In this document: piece by piece, positions 1-8,362 of the stretch | Numbering within the stretch: the first letter of the stretch is position 1 | Layout: every line of letters begins with the position of its first letter | Source: Aerophototrophica crusticola | GTDB lineage: Bacteria; Pseudomonadota; Alphaproteobacteria; Azospirillales; Azospirillaceae | Reading direction: 5' to 3' | NCBI GenBank assembly: GCA_001939945.1 | Contig: MOEB01000002.1 | Location: 186,001-250,000 of the forward strand | DNA length: 64,000 bases | Program-made: the position numbers and the translations under genes | The notes under the pieces: generated by a model | Database searches by the model: none | What the model was told of the DNA's origin: nothing | Seen by the model: the letters and a program-made list of their open reading frames with translations, nothing else

Positions 1-1210
1 CCTCCGGCGGCAGGTCGTACAGGTTCTTGTCCATGGCGTCGCCGGGGTGGATCTTGTTCTGAATGCCATCCAGGCCGGCCATGAGCATGGCCGCGAAGGC
101 CAGGTAGGGGTTCGCCGCCGGGTCGGGGAACCGCACCTCGACGCGCTTGCCCTTGGGGCTGTTGACGTAGGGGATGCGGCAGGAGGCGGAGCGGTTGCGG
201 CTGGAGTAGGCCAGCAGCACCGGGGCCTCATAGCCCGGGACCAGGCGCTTGTAGCTGTTGGTCGTCGGGTTGGTGAAGGCGTTCAGGGCGCGGGCATGCT
301 TGATGATGCCGCCGATGTAGTACAGCGCCGTGTCGGACAGGTCGGCATAGCCGTTGCCCGCGAACAGGGGCTTGCCGTCCTTCCAGATGGACTGGTGGCA
401 GTGCATGCCCGAGCCGTTGTCGCCGAACACCGGCTTCGGCATGAAGGTCGCGGTCTTGCCGTAGGACGCGGCGACGTTGTGCACCACGTACTTAAACAGC
501 TGCATGCCGTCGGCCATCTTCACCAGCGTGCCGAACTTCACGCCCAGCTCATGCTGGGAAGCCGCCACCTCATGGTGGTGCTTCTCGATCTCGACGCCCA
601 TGTCGCCGAGGACGGTCAGCATCTCGGCGCGCAGGTCCTGGGCGCTGTCCACCGGGGCCACGGGGAAGTAGCCGCCCTTCACCGCCGGGCGGTGGGCGAG
701 GTTGCCGCCCTCATAGTTCTTGCTGGAGGTATAGGGACCCTCCTCGCTGTCGAACTCGTACATGACCTTGTTCATCGACACTTCGAACTTCACGTCGTCG
801 AAGACGAAGAACTCGGCCTCGGGGCCGAAATAGGCCACGTCGCCGATGCCGGCGGAGGCCATGTACTTCTCGGCGGCCTTGGCGATGGAGCGCGGGTCAC
901 GCTTGTAGGGCTGGCCGGTGGAGGGCTCGTACACGTCGCAGAAGACGGTGAGCAGCGGCTGGGCCGCGAACGGGTCCATGACCGCGGTGGAGGCGTCCGG
1001 CATCAGGATCATGTCGGACTCGTTGATCGCCTTCCAGCCGGCGATGGAGGAGCCGTCGAACATGATGCCGTCGGCGAACATCTCCTCGTTCACCGTGCAG
1101 ATGTGCTGGGCGGTATGCTGCAGCTTGCCCTTCGGGTCGGTGAACCGGAAGTCGACGTACTTCACGTCGTGTTCCTTGATCAGGTCGAAGACCTTGCTGA
1201 TGTCCGACAT
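1..1210 (-). CDS. glnA: Glutamine synthetase type I (GSI), 3' end outside the window
   Basis: Catalyses ATP-dependent amidation of glutamate to glutamine, the entry point of ammonia assimilation; cytoplasmic dodecamer. About 403 residues are present, starting [10 protein letters not shown]; the C-terminal part lies beyond base 1. Family landmarks seen include [10 protein letters not shown] near the start, the catalytic-domain strings [10 protein letters not shown] and [12 protein letters not shown], and KNLYDLPPE at the window edge. Its Tyr398 corresponds to the tyrosine adenylylated by GlnE in class I-beta enzymes, so adenylylation control is likely. It lies 90 bases downstream of glnB on the same strand, the usual alphaproteobacterial glnBA arrangement, and is probably co-transcribed from the nitrogen-regulated promoter upstream of glnB. 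Confidence 0.97.
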   Translation of the reverse strand, partial: MSDISKVFDLIKEHDVKYVDFRFTDPKGKLQHTAQHICTVNEEMFADGIMFDGSSIAGWKAINESDMILMPDASTAVMDPFAAQPLLTVFCDVYEPSTGQPYKRDPRSIAKAAEKYMASAGIGDVAYFGPEAEFFVFDDVKFEVSMNKVMYEFDSEEGPYTSSKNYEGGNLAHRPAVKGGYFPVAPVDSAQDLRAEMLTVLGDMGVEIEKHHHEVAASQHELGVKFGTLVKMADGMQLFKYVVHNVAASYGKTATFMPKPVFGDNGSGMHCHQSIWKDGKPLFAGNGYADLSDTALYYIGGIIKHARALNAFTNPTTNSYKRLVPGYEAPVLLAYSSRNRSASCRIPYVNSPKGKRVEVRFPDPAANPYLAFAAMLMAGLDGIQNKIHPGDAMDKNLYDLPPE

Positions 1211-1251
1211 TGCCTCGAGTTCCGTTGTTTAGGGTTTGTCGCTGGTGGTTG

Positions 1252-1276
1252 CCGGCCCCAGGGATTGCGGGGCCGG
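1252..1276 (-). other. Hairpin in the glnB-glnA intergenic space
   Basis: Perfect 8-bp inverted repeat, CCGGCCCC/GGGGCCGG, with a 9-base loop. No T-run follows on the minus strand, so it is more likely a processing, stability or partial attenuation element between glnB and glnA than a full terminator. Confidence 0.45.
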
Positions 1277-1300
1277 GTGCTGGAAACTTGTCTCCGCCCG

Positions 1301-1642
<342 letters not shown>

Positions 1643-1716
1643 CTATCGCAGCTCCTGTCTCGTCGCCGGCTTCGGCTGACCCTTTGCCCGGGGTTCCCCG
1701 GCGCCGGCCCCAGTGA

Positions 1717-1732
1717 AGCATGTGGCGTGCCA
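1717..1732 (-). promoter_or_regulatory. Sigma54 (-24/-12) promoter of glnB-glnA
   Basis: Read on the minus strand the site is TGGCACG-CCAC-ATGCT, against the RpoN consensus TGGCACG-N4-TTGCW. The invariant GG and GC doublets have the required spacing; only the first T of the -12 element differs. It would start transcription about 65 bases before glnB. Confidence 0.72.
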
Positions 1733-1783
1733 GTTTGGATTAACCGAAAGGACGGGGATTCCGGCCGGTCTTGAGTTCAAATC

Positions 1784-1800
1784 TGCACGAAAAATGTGCA
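1784..1800. promoter_or_regulatory. NtrC-type enhancer palindrome
   Basis: TGCAC-N7-GTGCA is a perfect 5+5 dyad matching the NtrC consensus (TGCAC, seven bases, GTGCA). It lies about 50 bases upstream of the -24 element, a normal enhancer distance for an RpoN activator. The seven-base core is A-rich. Confidence 0.65.
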
Positions 1801-1942
1801 ATGGTCTGCCTGAATCTTGCCCTTGCTGTTCAAACAGGTGGCAGACGTGACCGTTGTGCGGTTCGCGCCGCCGGAATGTCGCCTGTTCCTTGGGCGAAGG
1901 GCAGGGCTGTGCGAAATGCCTCCAGAAAGTTTGACGAAGGGC

Positions 1943-1971
1943 TTGACGGCAGGGGCGGGCTGGGGCATACA
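1943..1971 (+). promoter_or_regulatory. Sigma70-type promoter for tRNA-His
   Basis: TTGACG-N17-CATACA, ending 12 bases before the mature 5' end of tRNA-His. The -35 hexamer matches 5 of 6 and the spacing is ideal. Confidence 0.6.
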
Positions 1972-1983
1972 GCGGCTCCCTGT

Positions 1984-2060
1984 GGCGGTCGTAGCTCAGC
2001 TGGTAGAGCCCTCGGTTGTGGTCCGAGTTGTCGTGGGTTCGAGTCCCATCGATCGCCCCA
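1984..2060 (+). tRNA. tRNA-His (GTG anticodon)
   Basis: Complete cloverleaf. The acceptor stem GCGGTCG pairs with CGATCGC through one G-U pair. The D stem is GCTC/GAGC. The anticodon loop TTGTGGT reads GTG on stem CTCGG/CCGAG. The T arm is GTGGG/CCCAT. Base 1984 is an encoded G-1 facing discriminator C73 at 2057, the usual HisRS identity pair, and CCA is encoded. Confidence 0.96.
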
Positions 2061-2194
2061 GTCTTCCTTCTCACATCGCCTGGTGTAAAGCGGTCGTGGC
2101 CCGGTCTGGGCTGCGGCGCTTTTGCTTGCCCGATGGCAGCCGCTGGTGTCCCCTTGGCAAGGGATGATGACACAGGCAGGCGCCAGGGTGCGGC

Positions 2195-3676
2195 ATGGCT
2201 GACGAAATCCTGAGCATCGCGCAGATGTACGCGGCCGACCGGGCCGCAATGGCGGCAGGCGTTGCCGGCACGACCTTGATGGAGAATGCGGGGCGCGCGG
2301 TGGCCGGGGCCATCCAGTCCCGCTGGGAGCCGTGCCCCGTCAGCATCCTCTGCGGCCCCGGGAACAATGGCGGCGATGGATTCGTGGTTGCCCGCCACCT
2401 GGCCGAAGCCGGATGGCCGGTCAGGCTTGGCCTGCTGGGCGACGCCGCCGCCCTGGGAGGAGACGCCGGCTGGGCTGCGTCAACCTGGTCGGGCCCTGTC
2501 GAGCGGGCTGGTCCCGAGCTGTTGGACGGGGCGGGGTTGGTGGTGGATGCCCTGTATGGCGCCGGGCTGGGCCGCCCGCTGGACGGCGCGTCGCTGGAAC
2601 TTGCGCGCGCCATGGCCGACCGCGGCATCCCTGTGGTGGCGGTGGACGTGCCCAGCGGGCTGAATGGGGATACGGGTGCGGTGATGGGCGGGGCCGCCCA
2701 GGCAGACCTGACCGTCACCTTCTTTCGCAAGAAGCCGGGCCACCTGCTGCTTCCCGGCAGGGCCTTGTGCGGCACGGTGCTGGTGGCCGACATCGGGATC
2801 CCTGAGTCGGTGCTTGAGGGGCTGGGTACAAGGCTTTGGGAAAACACCGAAAGGTTATGGGTGGCCCGCTATCCCTGGCCGCGGCTGGATGGGCACAAGT
2901 ACAGCCGTGGCCATGCCCTGGTCCTGGGCGGAAGGGTCATGACCGGGGCCGCGCGGCTGGCGGCGCGGGCGGCCCTGCGGGTCGGGGCTGGGCTGGTAAC
3001 CATCGCCGCGGACCCGGAGGCCTGGATGGTCTACAGCCTTTCCATGCCCAGCGTGATCGTGCAGCCGGTGCCGGACGGCCAGGCCTTCCAGGACCTGCTG
3101 GCCGACAGGCGGCGGAATGCGGTGCTCATCGGCCCTGGGGCCGGCGCCTCGGCGGAGCTGAGGGGGCAGGTGCGGGCGGCCGTGGATGCCGGCAAGGCGG
3201 GGGTCCTGGATGCCGACGTATTTGGCGCTTTTTCCGAGGACCTGAAGGGGTTGGCCGCGGGTCTTGAGTCGCGGTGGCTGCTCACGCCCCATGGCGGGGA
3301 GTTCGCACGGCTGTTCGGCGACATTCCCGGCAGCAAGCTGGACCAAGCCCGACGCGCGGCGGCCCTGGCCGGGACGCCCGTATTGCTGAAGGGGGCCGAC
3401 ACGGTGGTCGCCCATCCGGACGGCAGGGCCGTGGTCAACTCCAACGCCCCGCCCGACCTTGCCACGGCAGGGAGCGGCGACACCCTGGCAGGGCTCGCGG
3501 TCGGGCTGATCGCCCAAGGCGTGGATGCCTTCGATGCCGGTTGCATGGCGGCGTGGCTGCATGGCGAACTGGGGACGGCCGTGGGGCCTGGCCTGATCGC
3601 GGAAGACTTGGCCGAGGCGCTGCCCGGCGTGCTGCGCCGGTTGAAGGCGACCTTGCCTGATCAAAGGGGGCAGTAA
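2195..3676 (+). CDS. nnr: Bifunctional NAD(P)H-hydrate epimerase / ADP-dependent dehydratase
   Basis: Repairs hydrated NADH and NADPH: the N-terminal YjeF domain epimerises R- and S-NAD(P)HX, and the C-terminal ribokinase-like domain dehydrates S-NAD(P)HX using ADP. It has 493 residues, close to E. coli Nnr (YjeF). The epimerase half (about 1-210) contains LCGPGNNGGDGFVVARHL. The dehydratase half (about 225-490) contains LIGPGAGASAELR and the nucleotide-site string TAGSGDTLAGL. The ATG follows a weak purine tract. It stands alone after tRNA-His. In several alphaproteobacteria this gene neighbours glnB, as here. Cytoplasmic. Confidence 0.93.
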   Translation: MADEILSIAQMYAADRAAMAAGVAGTTLMENAGRAVAGAIQSRWEPCPVSILCGPGNNGGDGFVVARHLAEAGWPVRLGLLGDAAALGGDAGWAASTWSGPVERAGPELLDGAGLVVDALYGAGLGRPLDGASLELARAMADRGIPVVAVDVPSGLNGDTGAVMGGAAQADLTVTFFRKKPGHLLLPGRALCGTVLVADIGIPESVLEGLGTRLWENTERLWVARYPWPRLDGHKYSRGHALVLGGRVMTGAARLAARAALRVGAGLVTIAADPEAWMVYSLSMPSVIVQPVPDGQAFQDLLADRRRNAVLIGPGAGASAELRGQVRAAVDAGKAGVLDADVFGAFSEDLKGLAAGLESRWLLTPHGGEFARLFGDIPGSKLDQARRAAALAGTPVLLKGADTVVAHPDGRAVVNSNAPPDLATAGSGDTLAGLAVGLIAQGVDAFDAGCMAAWLHGELGTAVGPGLIAEDLAEALPGVLRRLKATLPDQRGQ

Positions 3677-3724
3677 CGTATCTGTCCCTTGCGGCCGTCC
3701 TCTTGCCCGCCGAGATTCGTTGCC

Positions 3725-5173
3725 ATGAGTGACATCAAGACCCGAGAACCCGCCGCCGACGCGGTTCCCGCCACCCAAGCCGGGCTGCTGGACCGCACCC
3801 TGGGCAACCTGCGCAGCGTCTGGCGCGACATCGCCGGCTCCGCCATCACTGTCGTGGGTACCATTCGTAGCGCCACCGGCCGGACGGAGGAGGAACGGTG
3901 GCGCAGCCAGATCCGTGACTGCCTGGAAGGCAAGGGCGGGGAGGTTTCGGCCCGCGCCCGTGCCGCCGACCTGGGGCGCACCTATCTGGCCCTGGAACCA
4001 GAGGGGCGCCGCAGCTTCCTGCGTCTTCTGGCGGAATTCGACGTGGACCGCGCCGCCGTGGACCGGGCCATCGACATCTTCCACAGGGCCGCCGACCCGG
4101 TGGCCCGCGGCGAGGCCGAGCGCACCCTGCGCCGGGCGCTGGAGCCGGGTCGGATGCAATTGCTGACCCAATTCAACACCTTGCCGGAGGGCGTGAAGTT
4201 CCTGGTTGAGATGCGGGCGGAGCTTTTGGAGCTGGCCCGGCAGGACCGGCACTATGTCGCCCTGGAAGCGGACTTGAAGGACCTGCTGCGCGGCTGGTTC
4301 GACGTGGGGTTCCTGGAGCTGCGCCGCATCACCTGGGACAGCCCGGCCAGCCTGCTGGAGAAGCTGATCCGGTATGAGGCGGTGCATGCCATCCGGGGCT
4401 GGCAGGACCTCAAGGACCGGCTGGACAGCGACCGGCGCTGCTTCGGCTTTTTCCATCCGCGGATGCCGGACGAACCGCTGATCTTCGTGGAGGTGGCCCT
4501 GGTCCAGGGCATGTCGGACAGCGTTCAGGCCCTGCTCGACCCGGACGCCCCCGCCAGCGATCCGCAGGAGGCGGACACGGCCATCTTCTATTCCATCTCC
4601 AACGCCCAGAAGGGGCTGGCGGGGATTAGCTTCGGCAACTTCCTGATCAAGCGCGTGGTGGACCTGCTGAAGGGCGAGTTCGGGAACCTGAAACAATTCG
4701 CCACCCTGTCGCCCATCCCGGGCTTCCGCCGCTGGCTGGAGGCGGAGGTGGCGCAGAAGGGCGACCAGCTCTTGGCACCACCGGAGTTCCAGCAGCTCCA
4801 CGAGCTAGTTCCGGACCGGGAACAGCCCCTGCTGGCCGAGGCGCTTGCCCGGGCCCGGGGGGAGGTGGAAGGGGTCCTGGAAGCGGCGTTGCAGCCCGTG
4901 CTCATGCGGCTTGCCGCAAGCTACCTGTTGTCTGCCCGGAACGGTCGGCGTGCGGCCGACCCGGTCGCACATTTCCACCTGACCAACGGGGCGCGGGTGG
5001 AGCGGCTGAACTGGGCTGCGGATACCTCTCCCAAAGGCTGGAAAGAGTCCTTCGGGCTCATGGTGAACTACGCCTATCGCCTGTCGAACATTGATGCCAA
5101 CCACGAGGCATATCGGGGTGATGGGAAGGTGGTCGCATCAACTGCCATGAAGTCCTTGGCAAAGTCCTCCTAA
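3725..5173 (+). CDS. Malonyl-CoA decarboxylase
   Basis: Converts malonyl-CoA to acetyl-CoA and CO2 (MCD family), used in malonate use or to remove malonyl-CoA. It has 482 residues from the ATG at 3725; a longer reading from TTG at 3689 adds residues unlike the family. An N-terminal helical domain is followed by a GNAT-like catalytic domain with FFHPRMPDEPLIFVEVAL, TAIFYSISNAQKGLAGISFG and HFHLTNGARVERLNW. The last carries the His/Asn-Gly region that holds the catalytic histidine in characterised enzymes. It starts 48 bases after nnr, so co-transcription is possible. No malonyl-CoA ligase or malonate transporter is next to it. Confidence 0.92.
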   Translation: MSDIKTREPAADAVPATQAGLLDRTLGNLRSVWRDIAGSAITVVGTIRSATGRTEEERWRSQIRDCLEGKGGEVSARARAADLGRTYLALEPEGRRSFLRLLAEFDVDRAAVDRAIDIFHRAADPVARGEAERTLRRALEPGRMQLLTQFNTLPEGVKFLVEMRAELLELARQDRHYVALEADLKDLLRGWFDVGFLELRRITWDSPASLLEKLIRYEAVHAIRGWQDLKDRLDSDRRCFGFFHPRMPDEPLIFVEVALVQGMSDSVQALLDPDAPASDPQEADTAIFYSISNAQKGLAGISFGNFLIKRVVDLLKGEFGNLKQFATLSPIPGFRRWLEAEVAQKGDQLLAPPEFQQLHELVPDREQPLLAEALARARGEVEGVLEAALQPVLMRLAASYLLSARNGRRAADPVAHFHLTNGARVERLNWAADTSPKGWKESFGLMVNYAYRLSNIDANHEAYRGDGKVVASTAMKSLAKSS

Positions 5174-5261
5174 TGAATTAACCTGTTCATAACAAGCGAG
5201 GCCTATCCCTTGGGGAGGTCCGTACCCTGAATGGGGCGGATTTGGGAATGGGGGCTTTACG

Positions 5262-5513
5262 ATGGGCGTGTCGTTTTTCAAGCGAACCAAGATTGAGGAG
5301 CCGCCGGTACCTGGTTCCCGGTACCGGCGTGTGATGACCGGCGGCGTGGTGGAGACGGCAGAGGTCCTCTCCATTTTCCATGCCGGGATCCCGGTGCCGC
5401 ATGTGCGGTTCCTGGTGCGGAACGAGGTGACGGACAGCGCCCTGACGGGCAGCCTGCGCACCTTGTCGGTGGAAAGTTTCCAGCGGCTATTCGACCAGCG
5501 CGTCGCCGGCTGA
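5262..5513 (+). CDS. Small conserved-looking protein of unknown function
   Basis: An 83-residue reading frame starting MGVSFFKRTKIEEPP, preceded by a G-rich Shine-Dalgarno-like tract. It is basic at the N terminus and has no membrane segment, signal peptide or cysteine cluster. The middle (about 24-63) alternates hydrophobic and charged residues, as in a small beta fold. I do not recognise a family. Support for a real gene is its position, filling most of the gap between malonyl-CoA decarboxylase and the transketolase on the same strand, plus protein-like composition. Confidence 0.6.
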   Translation: MGVSFFKRTKIEEPPVPGSRYRRVMTGGVVETAEVLSIFHAGIPVPHVRFLVRNEVTDSALTGSLRTLSVESFQRLFDQRVAG

Positions 5514-5590
5514 GGCGGCCCACCACGGCAGGACGCTTGTCCTTCCCCGATGTTGTTGCCTGCGCGGAAGGCGGGCCGCCCATGCGGCGG

Positions 5591-5619
5591 TTCCGCCTGT
5601 CCCCGTTACGTCCTATATA
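5591..5619 (+). promoter_or_regulatory. Weak candidate promoter for the transketolase-like gene
   Basis: TTCCGC-N17-TATATA: a good -10 box with a poor -35 (3 of 6). A GGGGCC/GGCCCC hairpin follows directly at about 5620-5636. The start codon is about 90 bases further on. Confidence 0.3.
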
Positions 5620-5711
5620 GGGGCCGCTCAGGCCCCGTTCAGAAGGGCCGGGCCGTGGCGCCCTTGTCCGGGGGTGCCCGTGAGGACCGCCCCAAGGAAG
5701 AAGCGCCGCCC

Positions 5712-8078
5712 ATGCCCGACACCTCAGCCTCGCCCCGCATCCTGACGGGTGGCCCCGACATCGACCGCCGCCTGCGCCTGCTGCGGGCGCTGGAGCGCAA
5801 GGTGCTGTGGCTCAGCACCTGGATGATCCACAATGCCAACCACATCCGCCCGTCCCGCGACGGGCTGAAGGTGGGCGGTCACCAGGCGTCCAGCGCCAGC
5901 CTCGCCACCATCATGACGGCGCTGTACTTCGACGTGCTGCGGCCGCAGGACCGGGTGGCTGTGAAACCCCATGCCAGCCCCGTCTTCCATGCCATCCAAT
6001 ACCTGATGGGACGGCAGACCCGGGACAAGTTGGAGAAGTTCCGTGGCCTGGGCGGCGCGCAAAGCTATCCTAGCCGTACCAAGGACACGGCCGACGTGGA
6101 TTTCTCCACCGGCTCCGTCGGCCTGGGCGTGGCCATCACCGCCTTCGCCTCCATGGTCCAGGACTATGTCCGGCTGAAGGGCATGACCGAGCAGCCGGAA
6201 GGCCGCATGGTCGCCCTGGTCGGCGATGCCGAGTTGGATGAGGGCAACGTCTTCGAAGCCATGCTGGAAGGCTGGAAGCACGACCTGCGGAACACTTGGT
6301 GGATCATCGACTACAACCGCCAGAGCCTCGATTCCGTCGTCTCCGACAAGCTGTGGGTCCCTATCGAGGGGATGTTCCGGTCCCTGGGCTGGAACGTGCA
6401 GATCCTGAAATACGGCAAGAAGCTGGAAGCCGCCTTTCGCCAGCCGGGCGGCGACGCCCTGCGCCACTGGATCGACAATTGCCCGAACCAGCTCTACTCC
6501 GCCCTGACCTTCAAGGGCGGGGCGGCGTGGCGGGAGATCCTGCGCCGTGACCTGGGCGACACGGCGGGCATGCGGGCCATGCTGGACGACCATGACGACG
6601 CCATGCTGGGCGCGCTCATGACCAACCTGGCCGGCCATGACCTGGAAACGATCCTGGAGACCTTCCACGGCACCGCCAACGGGGTGAACGCGGAGCAGCC
6701 CGCCTGCTTCATCGCCTACACGGTCAAGGGCATGGGCTTGCCGTTCCAGGGGCACAAGGACAACCATGCCGGCCTGATGAACCCGGACCAGATCGCCGCC
6801 TTCAAGGCCCAGTGCGGGCTGAAGGACGGGGAGGAGTGGGAGGCCTTCGCCGGGCTGGATGTGGATCTGGAGGAACTGCGGCGCTTCCTGACCGACGAGG
6901 TGCCCTTCACCCAAGGGCCCGGCCGTCGCTTCAAGGCCGCCACCGTGGCGGTGCCGGAGAACCTGGACGTGGCGCTTTCGGAGCGCATGTCCACGCAGGA
7001 GGGCTTCGGCAAGATCCTTGGTGAGTTGGCGAAGCAGGACACGGACCTGGCCGCCCGGATTGTCACCACGTCCCCGGATGTGACCGTCTCCACCAATCTG
7101 GGCGCCTGGGTGAACCGGCGGGGCCTGTTCGACCGGTCCCTGCGGGAGGACACCTTCAAGGAGCAGAAGGTCGTCTCCGCCCAGCGCTGGCACGGCAGCC
7201 CGGAGGGCCAGCACCTGGAGCTGGGCATCGCCGAGCACAACCTGTTCCTGATGCTGGGCGCCCTGGGCCTCAGCCATGACCTGTTCGGCACCCGGCTGCT
7301 GCCCATCGGCACGTTGTACGACCCGTTCGTGAAGCGCGGCCTGGACGCGCTGAACTATGCCCTCTACCAGGACGCCCGCTTCATGGTGGTGGCGACCCCG
7401 TCGGGTGTCACCCTGGCGCCGGAAGGCGGTGCCCACCAGTCCATCGCCACGCCGCTGATCGGCATCGGCCTGCCCAAGCTGGCCAGCTTCGAGCCGGCCT
7501 ATGTGGACGAGCTGGCGGCCATCCTGCGCTGGGGGTTCGAACACATGCAGGCACCGGACGGCGGCAGCCTGTACCTGCGCCTGTCCACCCGCTCCATCGA
7601 GCAGCCGAGGCGCCCTTTGGATACAAGGGCGGTGATCGACGGCGGCTATTGGCTGAAGCCGCCGGCCCCCGGCACGGACCTGGTCATCGCCTATTCCGGT
7701 GCGCTGGCGCCGGAGGCCATCGAGGCCCATGCCCAATTGCTGGACGACGTCCCCGGCGCCGGCCTGCTGGCCGTCACCTCCGCCGACCGGTTGCACCAGG
7801 GCTGGTCCGCGGCCCGCAAGGCGCGGCAGGAGGGGAAGGCGGCCGAGAGCCATGTGGAGCGGCTGCTGGGTGGGCTGGGCCCCGATGCCCGGCTGGTGAC
7901 CATCATCGACGGGCACCCGTCCGCCCTGTCCTGGCTGGGCGCCGTGAAGGGCCACAAGGTGGCGGCGCTGGGGGTGGAGACCTTCGGCCAGAGCGCCGAC
8001 CTGCCCGACCTCTACCGCGTCATGGGGCTGGACGCCGACGCCATCCTGGACGCGGCAGCCCGGGTGCTGCTGGAGTAA
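5712..8078 (+). CDS. AceE-like thiamine-diphosphate enzyme annotated as transketolase
   Basis: A 788-residue ThDP-dependent enzyme. The start at 5712 (MPDTSASPRI) has AGGAAG upstream; the upstream extension is low-complexity. The ThDP signature is GDAELDEGN at residues 171-179, followed by IIDYNRQSLD. KPHASPVFHAI (His87) resembles the active-site region of homodimeric pyruvate dehydrogenase E1 (AceE) more than classical TktA. The Pyr domain has LELGIAEHNLFLMLGALGLS with the catalytic glutamate, and a C-terminal transketolase domain is present. Databases usually call such proteins transketolase. No E2/E3 genes (aceF, lpd) are adjacent, so a PDH role is not supported by context. True substrate unknown. 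Confidence 0.8.
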   Translation: MPDTSASPRILTGGPDIDRRLRLLRALERKVLWLSTWMIHNANHIRPSRDGLKVGGHQASSASLATIMTALYFDVLRPQDRVAVKPHASPVFHAIQYLMGRQTRDKLEKFRGLGGAQSYPSRTKDTADVDFSTGSVGLGVAITAFASMVQDYVRLKGMTEQPEGRMVALVGDAELDEGNVFEAMLEGWKHDLRNTWWIIDYNRQSLDSVVSDKLWVPIEGMFRSLGWNVQILKYGKKLEAAFRQPGGDALRHWIDNCPNQLYSALTFKGGAAWREILRRDLGDTAGMRAMLDDHDDAMLGALMTNLAGHDLETILETFHGTANGVNAEQPACFIAYTVKGMGLPFQGHKDNHAGLMNPDQIAAFKAQCGLKDGEEWEAFAGLDVDLEELRRFLTDEVPFTQGPGRRFKAATVAVPENLDVALSERMSTQEGFGKILGELAKQDTDLAARIVTTSPDVTVSTNLGAWVNRRGLFDRSLREDTFKEQKVVSAQRWHGSPEGQHLELGIAEHNLFLMLGALGLSHDLFGTRLLPIGTLYDPFVKRGLDALNYALYQDARFMVVATPSGVTLAPEGGAHQSIATPLIGIGLPKLASFEPAYVDELAAILRWGFEHMQAPDGGSLYLRLSTRSIEQPRRPLDTRAVIDGGYWLKPPAPGTDLVIAYSGALAPEAIEAHAQLLDDVPGAGLLAVTSADRLHQGWSAARKARQEGKAAESHVERLLGGLGPDARLVTIIDGHPSALSWLGAVKGHKVAALGVETFGQSADLPDLYRVMGLDADAILDAAARVLLE

Positions 8079-8104
8079 GGCGAACATCGCCGCGACATGA
8101 ACCC

Positions 8105-8133
8105 TTGGCGGGGCGGTTGTGCCTTGCTATAGG
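8105..8133 (+). promoter_or_regulatory. Sigma70-type promoter for tRNA-Leu
   Basis: TTGGCG-N17-TATAGG located about 40 bases before tRNA-Leu. Spacing is ideal and both hexamers match 4 of 6. Confidence 0.6.
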
Positions 8134-8172
8134 GTGCGCTCCCGCGGGCGGGCCTCTGGCGCGCACGCCGGG

Positions 8173-8257
<85 letters not shown>

Positions 8258-8362
8258 TGAGTTTTGACCGCAACCCACCGCGAGGGGAAACCGCCCCTGG
8301 CGGGAGCCGACCGGCCGGACCCCGGCCCCAGGCGAACCAGAACAAGACAGGCACTTCGTCCC

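Noticed and set aside
1830-2249. Minus-strand frame over tRNA-His reading GDRWDSNPRQLGPQPRALP
   Set aside because: Antisense of tRNA-His, for the same reason.
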